DNA of 64,000 nucleotides. Source: Chryseobacterium aquaeductus (GTDB lineage Bacteria > Bacteroidota > Bacteroidia > Flavobacteriales > Weeksellaceae). The notes below the pieces were generated by a model that was not told the origin of the DNA, made no database searches, and saw only the letters and a program-made list of their open reading frames with translations. Numbering within the stretch: position 1 is the stretch's first letter; each line of letters begins with the position of its first letter. A program made the translations under genes and the position numbers. Positions 31,983 to 41,695 of the stretch are shown piece after piece. The stretch lies in assembly GCF_905175375.1 (NCBI RefSeq), contig NZ_CAJIMS010000001.1, positions 620,001 to 684,000 of the forward strand, in the 5' to 3' direction.

Positions 31983-34313
31983 CTAAATCTTCGTCAATTT
32001 AGCATATTTCAAAATCAAATTTTTCTCACCTTCATGAAGGAAAATCACTTTCGCTTTTATATTCTGCGGATCTGTACCATCTAAAAATGCTACTTCACCA
32101 ATTCCGAAACGGTCGTGTCTTACCTTGTCTCCAACTTCAATATCTTGCGAAGAAGCTCCACTTGGATTAATGATTTTTGCTGTGGCTACAGGTTTTAATT
32201 TTCGCGGTTCGGCAATAGGTTTATCGTTTTCAGTTTTTGTGATGGTTTTCTTTTCTATTTTTCTGAAACTTTTCATTTCAGAAGGATGTTCGTCAAAAAT
32301 ATTAGAAGTGATGCCTGCGTTATTGATGAATCTCTTCTCAATTGCAGGATTTAAAAACTCAATATATTCTTCATCAACTTCGCTCAAAAACCTTGACGGT
32401 TCGGCATCGGTAATTTTCCCCCACTGAAAACGGGAGACAGCATAGGAAAAAAATGCCTGCTTTTCAGCTCTTGTTAAAGCAACATAGAACAAACGTCTCT
32501 CTTCTTCCAAATCTTCTCGGGTTGCCGAACTCATAAAACTTGGGAACAGATTTTCCTCTAATCCGACCAAGTGAACAACCGGAAATTCAAGACCTTTTGA
32601 AAGGTGAATCGTCATCAGAGAAACCATATCTTCCCCGTCATCTTTTCTTTGCGTATCAGCAGAAAGTGCAATATTTTCGAGGAAATTGGGCAAACTCGGA
32701 TCTCCGTCTTCCAGCTGCATTTGTTCTTCGATGAAACCCTGCATCGAGTTCATCAATTCCTGAACGTTTTCTACTCGCGAAATCCCTTCAGGTGTTTGGT
32801 CATCTTTTAAAAATTTAATCAAACCGCTTCTCTTTGCCACTTCCATTGCAACGCTGTAGGCTGTTTCTGTTTTAAGCAAAACCTGAAACGCTTTGATCAT
32901 TGACCAAAAATCGCTTAGTTTGGTTAAAACTCCATTATTGAATTTCAATTGTGGCGCATACATTCCAAAGTTGTCTAAAACTTTTGATACAGGAATATTT
33001 TGAGCATCAGCAAAAACGATCAGTTTATTTTGAGTGGTTTCACCAATTCCTCTTGTTGGATAATTGATGATTCTCATTAAAGCTTCAGAATCGTTTTCAT
33101 TCACCAAAAGACGAAGATAACCGATGAGATCTTTCACTTCTTTCCTTTGGTAGAAAGACAATCCACCGTAAACTTTATAAGGAATATTTTTTCGTCTCAA
33201 AGAATCTTCAAAAGCTCTAGTCTGAGAGTTGGTACGATATAAAATCGCAAAGTCACTGAATTTTTTCTGATCTCTGTTTCTCAATTCCCAAATATTTCCG
33301 GCTACGAAATTGGCTTCATCAGCATCGGAAAGTGATCGGTACACTTTGATTTTATCTCCTTCTTCGTTCTCGCTAAAAACGTTTTTCTTAAACTGCTGCA
33401 GGTTTTTGGAGATCACCACATTTGCAGCATTTACGATATTTTGTGTAGAACGGTAATTTTGTTCCAAAGAAACCGTCATTGCATCAGGATAATCTTTTTT
33501 GAAATTTAAAATATTATAAATATTCGCACCTCGGAAAGAATAAATAGATTGTGCATCATCTCCAACCACACAAATATTTTCAAATTTTGAAGCTAAAGCT
33601 TTTACAATTAAATATTGAGAATGATTGGTATCCTGGTACTCATCTACCAAAATATATCTGAATCTATCTTGGTATTTTGCTAAAACTTCCGGAAATCTTG
33701 TTAACAATTCATTGGTTTTCAGCAGTAAATCATCAAAATCCATCGAGCCGTTTTTGTAACACGCTTCTACATATTTTTCGTAAATCTTTCCAATGAATTT
33801 CATGTTTGCCTTCTCGTCAGCTTCCATTAATTCGGGATTATTGTAATATGCTTTTACGGTAATCAGATTATTCTTGTAATTGGAAATTCTTGACTGAACT
33901 TTTTTTGGTTTATATAAATCTGCATCAATATTCATGTCTTTCAGAACTTTTCTGATAACATTGAGAGCATCTTGCTGATCATAGATCGTAAAGTTTGACG
34001 GGTAACCCAGATAATGCGCTTCACTTCTCAGAATTCTTGCAAAAACAGAGTGAAAAGTTCCCATCCAAAGACTTCTTGCATTGCTTTGTCCTACAACTTT
34101 TGCAATACGTTCTTTCATTTCCTTCGCAGCTTTATTGGTAAAAGTAAGCGCCAAAATATTGAAAGGATCTACACCATTGGTAATCAAATGCGCAATACGC
34201 ATTGTGAGTACACGCGTTTTTCCGGAACCCGCACCAGCAAGTACCATTAGAGGTCCTTGTAATGTGGTAACGGCTTCGTATTGTGCTTCATTGAGTCCTT
34301 TCAGATAATCCAT
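31983..34313 (-). CDS. ATP-dependent DNA helicase UvrD/PcrA
   Basis: 776 residues from MDYLKGLNEAQYEAV, the usual start in this phylum; eight extra upstream codons are possible but not conserved-looking. Walker A LAGAGSGKTRVL, Walker B LVDEYQDTN, motif III VGDDAQSIYSFRGA, motif IV YRSTQNIVNAAN, motif V TIHLSKGLEFPVV and motif VI RRLFYVALTRA. The C-terminus (VGDKVRHDRFGIGEV ...) is the Tudor-like RNA polymerase-interacting domain of PcrA/UvrD. A superfamily 1A 3'-5' helicase in repair and replication. Confidence 0.95.
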   Translation of the reverse strand: MDYLKGLNEAQYEAVTTLQGPLMVLAGAGSGKTRVLTMRIAHLITNGVDPFNILALTFTNKAAKEMKERIAKVVGQSNARSLWMGTFHSVFARILRSEAHYLGYPSNFTIYDQQDALNVIRKVLKDMNIDADLYKPKKVQSRISNYKNNLITVKAYYNNPELMEADEKANMKFIGKIYEKYVEACYKNGSMDFDDLLLKTNELLTRFPEVLAKYQDRFRYILVDEYQDTNHSQYLIVKALASKFENICVVGDDAQSIYSFRGANIYNILNFKKDYPDAMTVSLEQNYRSTQNIVNAANVVISKNLQQFKKNVFSENEEGDKIKVYRSLSDADEANFVAGNIWELRNRDQKKFSDFAILYRTNSQTRAFEDSLRRKNIPYKVYGGLSFYQRKEVKDLIGYLRLLVNENDSEALMRIINYPTRGIGETTQNKLIVFADAQNIPVSKVLDNFGMYAPQLKFNNGVLTKLSDFWSMIKAFQVLLKTETAYSVAMEVAKRSGLIKFLKDDQTPEGISRVENVQELMNSMQGFIEEQMQLEDGDPSLPNFLENIALSADTQRKDDGEDMVSLMTIHLSKGLEFPVVHLVGLEENLFPSFMSSATREDLEEERRLFYVALTRAEKQAFFSYAVSRFQWGKITDAEPSRFLSEVDEEYIEFLNPAIEKRFINNAGITSNIFDEHPSEMKSFRKIEKKTITKTENDKPIAEPRKLKPVATAKIINPSGASSQDIEVGDKVRHDRFGIGEVAFLDGTDPQNIKAKVIFLHEGEKNLILKYAKLTKI

Positions 34314-34336
34314 ACTGCAAAAAAAATTTGGGAACA

Positions 34337-34344
34337 CAAAACTA
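34337..34344 (-). promoter_or_regulatory. -7 element of the helicase gene
   Basis: CAAAACTA on plus, TAGTTTTG on minus, 23 bp before the start codon. Confidence 0.45.
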
Positions 34345-34470
34345 ATGTATTATAAGGAGAATTCAAATTTTTAGCTTTTTTAAAAGACCATATAAAAAAA
34401 ATTATATTTTTGTCTTTCGTATGAATTACAATCTTAAAAGCATCCATTGAAAAATAGATAGATTTGAATA

Positions 34471-34839
34471 TTATTTTGAGTAAAGTTTGATTTTATCTAC
34501 CATATCATCAAGATCGAATGGTTTCGCAATAAAAGCATCTGCTCCTGCGTCTAATGCAGATTGCTCTAATCCTCTGCTCGCAGACATAATTAAAACCGGT
34601 ATATCTTTCAGACTATCATTGGCTTTTATTTCACGACAAATATCTCTTCCATCTTCGCCGGACAGCCACATATCCATCAAAATAAGATTTGGTTTAGATT
34701 CTGCATCTAAAGTCTTGAGCATATCTGAACCTTTATAAAATTTTTCAATCTCAAATCCTTCAAAATCGAGCATCATTTCTATAGAATCAACGATCGCAGG
34801 ACTGTCATCTACCACTAAAACTTTATTTACTCTAGGCAT
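34471..34839 (-). CDS. Single-domain response regulator (CheY-like)
   Basis: 122 residues, one receiver domain only. VVDDSP acidic pocket, phosphoacceptor Asp in LILMDMWLSGEDG, Ser in LIMSASRG, Lys in FIAKPFDLDD. It overlaps the preceding kinase gene by 8 bp, so it is the cognate partner and acts through protein interaction, not DNA binding. Confidence 0.92.
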   Translation of the reverse strand: MPRVNKVLVVDDSPAIVDSIEMMLDFEGFEIEKFYKGSDMLKTLDAESKPNLILMDMWLSGEDGRDICREIKANDSLKDIPVLIMSASRGLEQSALDAGADAFIAKPFDLDDMVDKIKLYSK

Positions 34840-36700
34840 TTTTGATATACGTTTTTACTTTCGGGACTTGAAAGCAAAAATTAGACCCTTTTCCTTCTTC
34901 AGACAATACAAAAATACGACCACCAGACCTTTTGATAATTTCGGATGAAATGTACAGACCCAGCCCTAATCCCGGAAAAGTATGCTCTTTTGAGCCGCTC
35001 ACTCTGTAATATTGCTCAAAAACCTTTTTCTGTTTGTCTGCAGGAATTCCGATCCCAAAATCTTTCACACTGAACTCGACAGTGTTGTCCTTCAATTCTG
35101 TAGACACAACTACTTCGTCTGCATCGGGAGAATATTTTATGGCGTTGCTGATCAGATTACTCATTACCTGGTAAATACGGTGACGATCTGCATATATTTT
35201 ACCAATATGCGATGTGTTGAGTGTGATTTTGTGTCTTGAGTTCATTTGTTGCTCTGCCACGGTCTCTTCTGCAAGTTTATCAAAATCAAATTCAGATTCA
35301 TTCAACTGAATTTTACCATTCTGAATTTTGGTAACATCTAAAAGATCGCTTATCAAAACCGTTAACAAATCAATCTGATCATCCATCTTTTTGGCAACTT
35401 TTGCATTTTTGAGATCGTTTTGCTTGATGAGATTTTTTTCGATAAATTGGGTATAAATTTTTAAACTCGTCAAAGGAGTTTTTAATTCATGGCTGGCAAT
35501 TCCGAGAAAATTATCTTTTTGGGTCTGCAATTGTTTAAAATCATCAATATCTGTGAAAGTACCAATCCACTGAGAAACCTCACCATTATCATCAAAAGTA
35601 GGAACTGCTCTTCCCAAAAACCAACGGTAAACATCAGGATTATTAGGATCTTTAAATTGATATTCCATCTCAAAAGGCTTTCCTGTCTTCACACTCTCAG
35701 CCCAAACGTCCTCAACTTTTGCATGAACTTCCGGGTTGATGACTCTTTTAAAACCTTCCGAAGGTTTTTCATTTTTATCAAAACCTGTAAATCTGTACCA
35801 ATTATCGTTCATATAGTTCATTTCACCATATTGATCACATGTCCAGACAAACTGCGGCATAGAATCTGCCAAATCTCTGAATTTTTCTTCTCTTTTCTGA
35901 ATTTCTTTTCTTGCAATAACAAGATCTGTAACGTCTACTGCCATATTATGGATGGCATACACCTCACCGTTGGCATTTTTTAAAGGTTTATAGGAAAAAT
36001 TAAAATAATAAGTCTGAAGTTTTCCGTCAACCACTAAATTCACTCTGTCTTCAGTTGCTGTATAAGGTTTTCCTGTTTTAAAAATATCCTTTAAAATCCC
36101 GATAAATGGCTGACCTTCGAGCTCAGGTAAGGCATCTTCGAGTTTAAGCCCGATGACAGATGAATCTTTTCCCCAGGTTTTAAGCATTAAATCATTGGCA
36201 AGCTCTACATACAATTCATCAGTGCGATAAATGGCAGTTGAATAATCTGAATTTCTTATTAAATCTTCAAATCTGTATTCACTTTCCTTTAATTTTCTTT
36301 CAGAAATTACCTGATCAGTCACCTCGGTTGCTACTACACTTACCCCTATAATTTTTTTTTCGTCATTATAGACCGGTGAATAAATAAAATCAAAAAAATG
36401 CTCTTCAAGATTTCCGAATTTCTCTAAAAAAATGGAAAGTTTGCTCCCGTTAAATATTTCACCCTTTTTGTAAACATTATCAAAAATCTCTACGAAGCCC
36501 TGAGATTTTACTTCAGGCAAAGCTTCAAACAGCGGTTTGCCCAGTACAGAAGAATCTCTTCCCCACAATTCTAAAATCTGAGGATTTGCATTTTGTATAA
36601 TAAAGTCTTTACCAATCAACAAACACATTGCTACAGGAGCTTGGCTAAATAGCGTAATCAATGATTCCGGGGAAACATTCTGTTTTAAAAAACTTTTCAT
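34832..36700 (-). CDS. Multi-PAS sensor histidine kinase
   Basis: 622 residues, no signal peptide or membrane segment, so cytoplasmic. Three PAS domains (about 10-130, 140-265, 270-390); the first two are similar to each other (ANPQILELWGRDSSVLGKPL and ANDLMLKTWGKDSSVIGLKL), which indicates an internal duplication, and the third has the PAC segment QWIGTFTDIDDF. HisKA with IASHELKTPLTSLKIY (His about 406), then HATPase_c with NLISNAIKYSPDA, FSVKDFGIGIP and GLGLGLYIS. Signal unknown; PAS may bind a small ligand. Followed by its response regulator. Confidence 0.93.
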   Translation of the reverse strand: MKSFLKQNVSPESLITLFSQAPVAMCLLIGKDFIIQNANPQILELWGRDSSVLGKPLFEALPEVKSQGFVEIFDNVYKKGEIFNGSKLSIFLEKFGNLEEHFFDFIYSPVYNDEKKIIGVSVVATEVTDQVISERKLKESEYRFEDLIRNSDYSTAIYRTDELYVELANDLMLKTWGKDSSVIGLKLEDALPELEGQPFIGILKDIFKTGKPYTATEDRVNLVVDGKLQTYYFNFSYKPLKNANGEVYAIHNMAVDVTDLVIARKEIQKREEKFRDLADSMPQFVWTCDQYGEMNYMNDNWYRFTGFDKNEKPSEGFKRVINPEVHAKVEDVWAESVKTGKPFEMEYQFKDPNNPDVYRWFLGRAVPTFDDNGEVSQWIGTFTDIDDFKQLQTQKDNFLGIASHELKTPLTSLKIYTQFIEKNLIKQNDLKNAKVAKKMDDQIDLLTVLISDLLDVTKIQNGKIQLNESEFDFDKLAEETVAEQQMNSRHKITLNTSHIGKIYADRHRIYQVMSNLISNAIKYSPDADEVVVSTELKDNTVEFSVKDFGIGIPADKQKKVFEQYYRVSGSKEHTFPGLGLGLYISSEIIKRSGGRIFVLSEEGKGSNFCFQVPKVKTYIKNA

Positions 36701-36823
36701 ACAGCAAGAGCTTTATAAGCTTCAAATTTAATTTTTATTTCACTCAATTTTTATGATTTGAGTAAAATCTCTATTCCAAGTTTAAAACTACAAAATTTTC
36801 TTAAAAAATTGTAACATTTAATG

Positions 36824-36831
36824 TATTTTTG
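36824..36831 (+). promoter_or_regulatory. -7 element of the M16 peptidase operon
   Basis: TATTTTTG, 28 bp before the ATG at 36860. Confidence 0.5.
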
Positions 36832-36859
36832 GCACTAATTGACAAAACAATTTCTATTT

Positions 36860-38173
36860 ATGAAAAAACGACTTCTTAGTGCCGCAGCTGCTGCTTTTTT
36901 TGGAGTATTGCTGAATGCACAACAAATCAAATTCGAAGAGTATGATTTACCAAACGGTTTACACGTAATTCTTCATCAGGATAATTCTGCACCGGTAGTA
37001 ACTACAGGCGTAATGTATCATGTAGGAGCTAAAGACGAAGTAAAAGGCAGAACTGGTTTTGCACACTTTTTTGAACACCTTTTGTTTGAAGGAACTCCAA
37101 ACATTAAAAGAGGAGAATGGTTTAAAATCGTATCGTCAAATGGAGGGCAAAACAACGCCAACACAAGTATGGACAGAACATACTATTACGAAACTTTCCC
37201 TTCAAACAACGAACAGCTAGGTCTTTGGATGGAAGCTGAAAGACTACGTCATGCTGAGATCAACCAGATTGGTGTAGACACGCAGAGAGAAGTGGTAAAA
37301 GAAGAAAAAAGATTGAGAATGGATAATCAGCCTTATGGTAATCTGATGAATGCTATTCAGCAAAATCTTTTCACAAATCACCCTTATAGCGGATCTGTCA
37401 TCGGGTCTATTGATGATCTGAACTCTGCAAAATTGCAAGAATTTAGAGATTTTTACAAAAAATATTACGTTCCAAATAATGCTACTTTAGTGGTTGCAGG
37501 AGACATCAAGCCTGAGCAAACTAAAAAATGGATTCAGGAATATTACGGCGGATTAACAAAAGGAACTGTAGCTCCTAAAAACTTCCCGAAAGAAAGTCCT
37601 ATCACGAAAGAAACAGAAAAAACGGTAACTGACCCTAACATCCAGCTTCCTGCTTACATTTTCGCATACAGAAGCCCTTCAAACAAAGACAAAGATGCAT
37701 ATATCTTGAATATGCTTTCCTCTTACCTGAGCAGCGGAAAATCTTCTGTACTTTACAAAAAATTGGTAGATCAGGAGAAAAAAGCATTAGAAGTGCAGGC
37801 ATTCAACCTTGGAATGGAAGATTACGGTGTTTTTGGTTTCTTTGCAATGCCAATGGGAGAAACAACGAGACAGACTTTGCAGGCAGATATTGATGTTGAA
37901 ATCAAGAAACTTCAGTCTACATTGATTTCTCAGGATGATTATCAAAAACTTCAAAACAAATTTGAAAATCAGTTTGTAAATGCTAACTCAAGTATTCAGG
38001 GTATTGCTGCTTCATTGGCAACAAACCACGTTTTGATGGGAGATACCAATTTGATCAATAAAGAAATAGAAATCTACAGATCAATCACAAAGCAAGATTT
38101 GCAAAATGCTGCTAAAAAGTATCTTAATTCTAACCAAAGAGTAATCATTAATTACGTACCTGAAAAAAAGTAA
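36860..38173 (+). CDS. M16 family zinc peptidase, catalytic subunit
   Basis: 437 residues from MKKRLLSAAAAAFFGVLLNA (signal peptide); an upstream TTG in frame at 36839 would hide it. Zinc motif HFFEH near residue 70 (FAHFFEHLLFEG) and downstream EEKRLR with the third ligand. This is the inverted HxxEH of pitrilysin/processing peptidases. Predicted periplasmic oligopeptidase working with the downstream inactive M16 protein, as in other two-subunit M16 pairs. Confidence 0.92.
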   Translation: MKKRLLSAAAAAFFGVLLNAQQIKFEEYDLPNGLHVILHQDNSAPVVTTGVMYHVGAKDEVKGRTGFAHFFEHLLFEGTPNIKRGEWFKIVSSNGGQNNANTSMDRTYYYETFPSNNEQLGLWMEAERLRHAEINQIGVDTQREVVKEEKRLRMDNQPYGNLMNAIQQNLFTNHPYSGSVIGSIDDLNSAKLQEFRDFYKKYYVPNNATLVVAGDIKPEQTKKWIQEYYGGLTKGTVAPKNFPKESPITKETEKTVTDPNIQLPAYIFAYRSPSNKDKDAYILNMLSSYLSSGKSSVLYKKLVDQEKKALEVQAFNLGMEDYGVFGFFAMPMGETTRQTLQADIDVEIKKLQSTLISQDDYQKLQNKFENQFVNANSSIQGIAASLATNHVLMGDTNLINKEIEIYRSITKQDLQNAAKKYLNSNQRVIINYVPEKK

Positions 38174-38287
38174 TTCTTAAGATAGATTCATGATATTAGA
38201 TTCGAGATCAAAGACTAAAATTAGTTTAAATGTCTTTAATGTAATGATCAATTTAAATAAAGAATTATTAAAATTAAATTTTTACAA

Positions 38288-40333
38288 ATGAAAAAACAAT
38301 TCACTTATATAGCGGCAGCATTTTTATTTTCAGGAATGCTTTCTGCACAAAAAATTGACCTTAATGCAATGCCAAAGGCAGGACCAACGCCTACTATCAA
38401 CATTGCACAGCCAAAAACTTTTCAGTTAAAAAATGGTTTAACTGTAATGGTGGTTGAAAACAACAAATTGCCAAGAGTAAACATGAGCCTTTCTATGGAC
38501 AGACAGCCATATTACGAAGGTGATGTTGTAGGTGTAAGCCAAATCATGGCAGATCAGTTGGGTAACGGAACAACGACTTTAAGTAAAGACGAATTCAACA
38601 AAAAAGTAGATTTCCTGGGTGCTAACATCGGTTTCAATTCAGGAGGAGCATCTTCTAATTCACTTTCAAAATATTTTCCGGAAGTTTTAGTTTTAATGTC
38701 TGATGCGATCATCAATCCTAAATTTTCTGCTGACGAGATTCAAAAATCAAAAGACAGAGCTATTGAAGGAATCAAGAGTGAAGAAAAAAATGCTTCATCA
38801 ATTGCTTCAAGAGTTTCTAACGCTTTGATCTACGGTAAAAATACTGCAAGAGGAGAATTTGAAACGATAGAGTCTGTAAACAAAATACAATTAGCTGACG
38901 TTCAAAACATTTACAAAAAATATTACGCTCCGGATAATGCCTATTTGGTAATTGTAGGTGACGTGAAGTTTGATAAGGTAAAACCAATGGTGGAAAAGGC
39001 ATTTGCCAACTGGAAAAAAGCCAATACTACTTTTGCACCTCTAGAGCCAGCTTCTAATGTTGCTAAAACAGAGATCAATGTGGTAGATGTTCCTTCTGCA
39101 GTGCAATCTGTAGTTTCTGTAGGAAACATCAACAATTTGAAAATGAAAGATGCTAATTATTTCCCGGCAACGATCGCAAACTACATTCTTGGTGGTGGCG
39201 GTGAAGCGAGACTTTTCATGAATCTTCGTGAAAAAAACGGATTTACTTATGGAGCTTACTCAAGCATGAATGCAAGCAAATATTCTCCTGATTTCTCGGC
39301 TGAAGCAAGCGTAAGAAATGAAGTTACTGATAAAGCGGTAAAAGAATTTATGAACGAAATCAACGGTATTTCTACCGTGAAAGCTGACGAATTGGCGAAT
39401 GCAAAAGCTAAACTGAAAGGAAGTTTCATCATGTCACTAGAACAGCCTGCTACGATCGCAAGATTTGCTGTAAGCCAAAAAGTGAATGATCTTCCTGCTG
39501 ATTTCTATACCAATTACCTAAAATCTATTGATAAAGTAACTACTGCAGACGTTTCTAATGCAGTAAAATCTACTGTAATGCCAAACCAAAGCAGAATTTT
39601 CATCGCTGGTAAAGCGTCTGAAATTTCTGAAGGATTAGAAAAATTGGGTTACCCTGTAAAATATTACGATGCAAACGCAAATCCTGTAGGGAAACCAATC
39701 GCAATGAAAGCTGATGCAAGCGTAACCGTAGCTTCTGTTGTAGATAAATATATTACTGCAATTGGTGGTAAAGCTGCTCTTGATAAAGTTTCTTCTTATA
39801 CGATGACAGCTGCAATGTCTGTACAAGGGCAAAACATTGATTTTAAGACAATCAAAGCGCAAGGTGGTAAAGAACTTACTATGGTAACAATGGGAGGAAT
39901 GACCCTTCAAAAGCAAGTTTTTGACGGTAAAACAGGATTTTCAGAACAGCAAGGGCAGAAAGTTGCCATGACTAAAGAAGAAATCGCTGACAACTTGAAA
40001 AACACTGAACTTTTCGAAGAGTTAGGTTTTGCTAAATCTGCAGATTATAAATTGGCAGGAATCGAGAAAATTGGCGGAGAAGATTCTTACGCAATCAAAA
40101 CAGCTGATAAATCATATTACTATAGCGTAAAAACTGGTCTTAAAACCGGAGAAACTGAAACTGTAAAAGCTCAGGGACAAACAATGACCATTCCTACGAC
40201 TTTCTCTAATTACAAGGATGTTGCAGGTGTGAAAATGCCTTACACCATCAATGTAAACCAAATGGGAATGGATATGACGATGAATGTAAAATCTTATGAA
40301 GTAAATCAGGCAAAAGAAACTGATTTCAAATAA
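38288..40333 (+). CDS. M16 family protein, inactive partner, with C-terminal LolA-like domain
   Basis: 681 residues with signal peptide (FLFSGMLSAQ). Two M16 domains (about 40-460): the HxxEH is lost (SQIMADQLGNG stands in its place), but the RY-type substrate loop ARLFMNLREKNGFTYGAYSS is kept. This is the usual sign of the non-catalytic subunit of a heterodimeric M16 enzyme. The last 200 residues (about 475-681; VVDKYITAIGGKAALDKVSS ... GLKTGETETVKAQGQ) look like the LolA-like lipoprotein-carrier fold found in many secreted Bacteroidetes proteins. It is 114 bp after the active subunit gene and ends with a terminator. Confidence 0.88.
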   Translation: MKKQFTYIAAAFLFSGMLSAQKIDLNAMPKAGPTPTINIAQPKTFQLKNGLTVMVVENNKLPRVNMSLSMDRQPYYEGDVVGVSQIMADQLGNGTTTLSKDEFNKKVDFLGANIGFNSGGASSNSLSKYFPEVLVLMSDAIINPKFSADEIQKSKDRAIEGIKSEEKNASSIASRVSNALIYGKNTARGEFETIESVNKIQLADVQNIYKKYYAPDNAYLVIVGDVKFDKVKPMVEKAFANWKKANTTFAPLEPASNVAKTEINVVDVPSAVQSVVSVGNINNLKMKDANYFPATIANYILGGGGEARLFMNLREKNGFTYGAYSSMNASKYSPDFSAEASVRNEVTDKAVKEFMNEINGISTVKADELANAKAKLKGSFIMSLEQPATIARFAVSQKVNDLPADFYTNYLKSIDKVTTADVSNAVKSTVMPNQSRIFIAGKASEISEGLEKLGYPVKYYDANANPVGKPIAMKADASVTVASVVDKYITAIGGKAALDKVSSYTMTAAMSVQGQNIDFKTIKAQGGKELTMVTMGGMTLQKQVFDGKTGFSEQQGQKVAMTKEEIADNLKNTELFEELGFAKSADYKLAGIEKIGGEDSYAIKTADKSYYYSVKTGLKTGETETVKAQGQTMTIPTTFSNYKDVAGVKMPYTINVNQMGMDMTMNVKSYEVNQAKETDFK

Positions 40334-40352
40334 GAAAAAGAATAGTTTAGAT

Positions 40353-40383
40353 AAAAGCGGTGACAATTGTTACCGCTTTTTGT
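40353..40383 (+). terminator. Terminator after the M16 pair
   Basis: AAAGCGGT, ACAATTGT-rich loop, ACCGCTTTTTG; near-perfect palindrome. Confidence 0.88.
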
Positions 40384-40400
40384 TTTTAGTGAAAGCTTTA

Positions 40401-40432
40401 TTTTGCGGTTGTGTAAAAAAACATTAAATTTG
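40401..40432 (+). promoter_or_regulatory. Consensus promoter of secG
   Basis: TTTTG (40401-40405), 19 bp, TAAATTTG (40425-40432): a perfect match to the Bacteroidetes TTTG-N19-TAnnTTTG promoter. Confidence 0.8.
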
Positions 40433-40457
40433 CCCATTCAAAAAGATATTAAAATTA

Positions 40458-40805
40458 ATGGATACTATATTTACACTATTGATGGTTCTTATTATGATTG
40501 CCAGCATTTTATTGGTTATCGTTGTTATGGCTCAAAACCCTAAAGGTGGCGGTCTTTCAAGTACATTCGGAGGTGCATCTTCCACACAGTTTGGTGTACA
40601 GAGAACCAATGACTTTATGGAAAAGTCAACTTGGACATTAGGAGCGGTAATTATCGTTCTTATCTTAATCAGCGTTGTTGTAACTGGGAAACCAAAACAG
40701 TCTGCGCCGATTCCACAAGCGCCCGGCAAAACAGAAGCACCAGCTAATCAAACAGCACCGGCTTCTAAAACTACAGCTCCGGTAACTGTTCCGGCAACGA
40801 AATAA
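40458..40805 (+). CDS. secG: Preprotein translocase subunit SecG
   Basis: 115 residues. Two membrane helices (about 3-22 and 55-74) flank the conserved loop MAQNPKGGGLSSTFGGASST, characteristic of SecG. The C-terminal tail is a low-complexity Ala/Pro/Thr stretch (PGKTEAPANQTAPASK) longer than in E. coli. SecG assists SecYE and SecA in protein export. Confidence 0.95.
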   Translation: MDTIFTLLMVLIMIASILLVIVVMAQNPKGGGLSSTFGGASSTQFGVQRTNDFMEKSTWTLGAVIIVLILISVVVTGKPKQSAPIPQAPGKTEAPANQTAPASKTTAPVTVPATK

Positions 40806-40828
40806 GAAATTTTTTCTAAGATAAAATA

Positions 40829-40858
40829 AAAGCAACTCAATTTTGAGTTGTTTTTTAT
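40829..40858. terminator. Terminator shared by secG and the convergent glycosyltransferase
   Basis: AAAGCAACTCAA-TT-TTGAGTTGTTTTTT; the stem overlaps the stop codon region of the convergent gene. Confidence 0.8.
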
Positions 40859-41694
40859 TTTAGTTTAATGAGCTCTATTTTGTGTCTTAATCTTAAACCT
40901 GCTTTCAGAAATGAATATTGCATCGGTTTCTTTTCTTTGTAATATTTATCTATGAAAATCTGCATTGCTCCGTAAAATCTTTCGAGATAAACCTCATTCT
41001 TTATCGTACTTTCGCCTTTGTGATGAAGGATTGAAGCTTTTCCGTAATAGTAATTTTTATACCCATTTTTTAATAAAGTGTAGCACAAATCAATATCTTC
41101 ACCATACATAAAATATCTTTCATCAAGACCTCCAGCTTTTTGATAAACCTCTTTTTTAACCAACAAAAAGGCGCCGGTAATCACTTCAATTTCTGCAATT
41201 TCATATTCCCCAACATCATTTCTGTAATATGATTTAGAATTTCTCTTTTTAAAGCTGGTAAACAGTTTTTCGAAAGCATTGAACATATCGGGAACCGAAC
41301 GTTTACTTTCGGGAAGAAAATTTCCGTTAGCATCATGCATTCTTACACCTAAACATCCAAAATTGCTCTTAGAATCAGCGAAATCTAAAATTTCATTCAG
41401 ATAAAAACCTTCCAATTCTGTATCAGGATTTAAAATCAAGAGATATTCTCCTGAAGCAGTTCCTATCGCTTTATTGTTGGCTTTAGCAAAACCTTCATTT
41501 TTTTCTGAAGCAATAAAATGTACTTTTGGAAATTCGGGAATAAGATCACCCCACGAGCTGTCGGTAGATTTGTTATCAATGACAATGACTTCGTAGTCGA
41601 CATCTTTTGCATATTTTTCAACAGAGAGAAGACAGTTTCTCAGAAGTTGAGTCACATTATAATTAACGATAATGATTGAAAGTTTTTGAGTCAT
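40855..41694 (-). CDS. Family 2 glycosyltransferase (rhamnosyltransferase-like)
   Basis: 279 residues from MTQKLSIIIVNYN; an upstream frame of 27 codons overlaps recR and is unlikely. GT-A fold: IVNYNVTQLLRNCL, NEGFAKANNKAIG, LILNPDTELEG (metal-binding DxD-like) and GLDERYFMYGEDIDLCY, the WbbL-type acceptor region. Adds a sugar to a cell-surface glycan at the cytoplasmic face. It begins 1 bp after the recR stop, so co-transcribed with it though unrelated in function. Confidence 0.88.
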   Translation of the reverse strand: MTQKLSIIIVNYNVTQLLRNCLLSVEKYAKDVDYEVIVIDNKSTDSSWGDLIPEFPKVHFIASEKNEGFAKANNKAIGTASGEYLLILNPDTELEGFYLNEILDFADSKSNFGCLGVRMHDANGNFLPESKRSVPDMFNAFEKLFTSFKKRNSKSYYRNDVGEYEIAEIEVITGAFLLVKKEVYQKAGGLDERYFMYGEDIDLCYTLLKNGYKNYYYGKASILHHKGESTIKNEVYLERFYGAMQIFIDKYYKEKKPMQYSFLKAGLRLRHKIELIKLK

Positions 41695-41695
41695 T

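Noticed and set aside
36839..36860. Upstream TTG start for the M16 peptidase
   Set aside because: It would put a charged segment before the signal peptide; the ATG at 36860 gives a normal one and fits the promoter distance.
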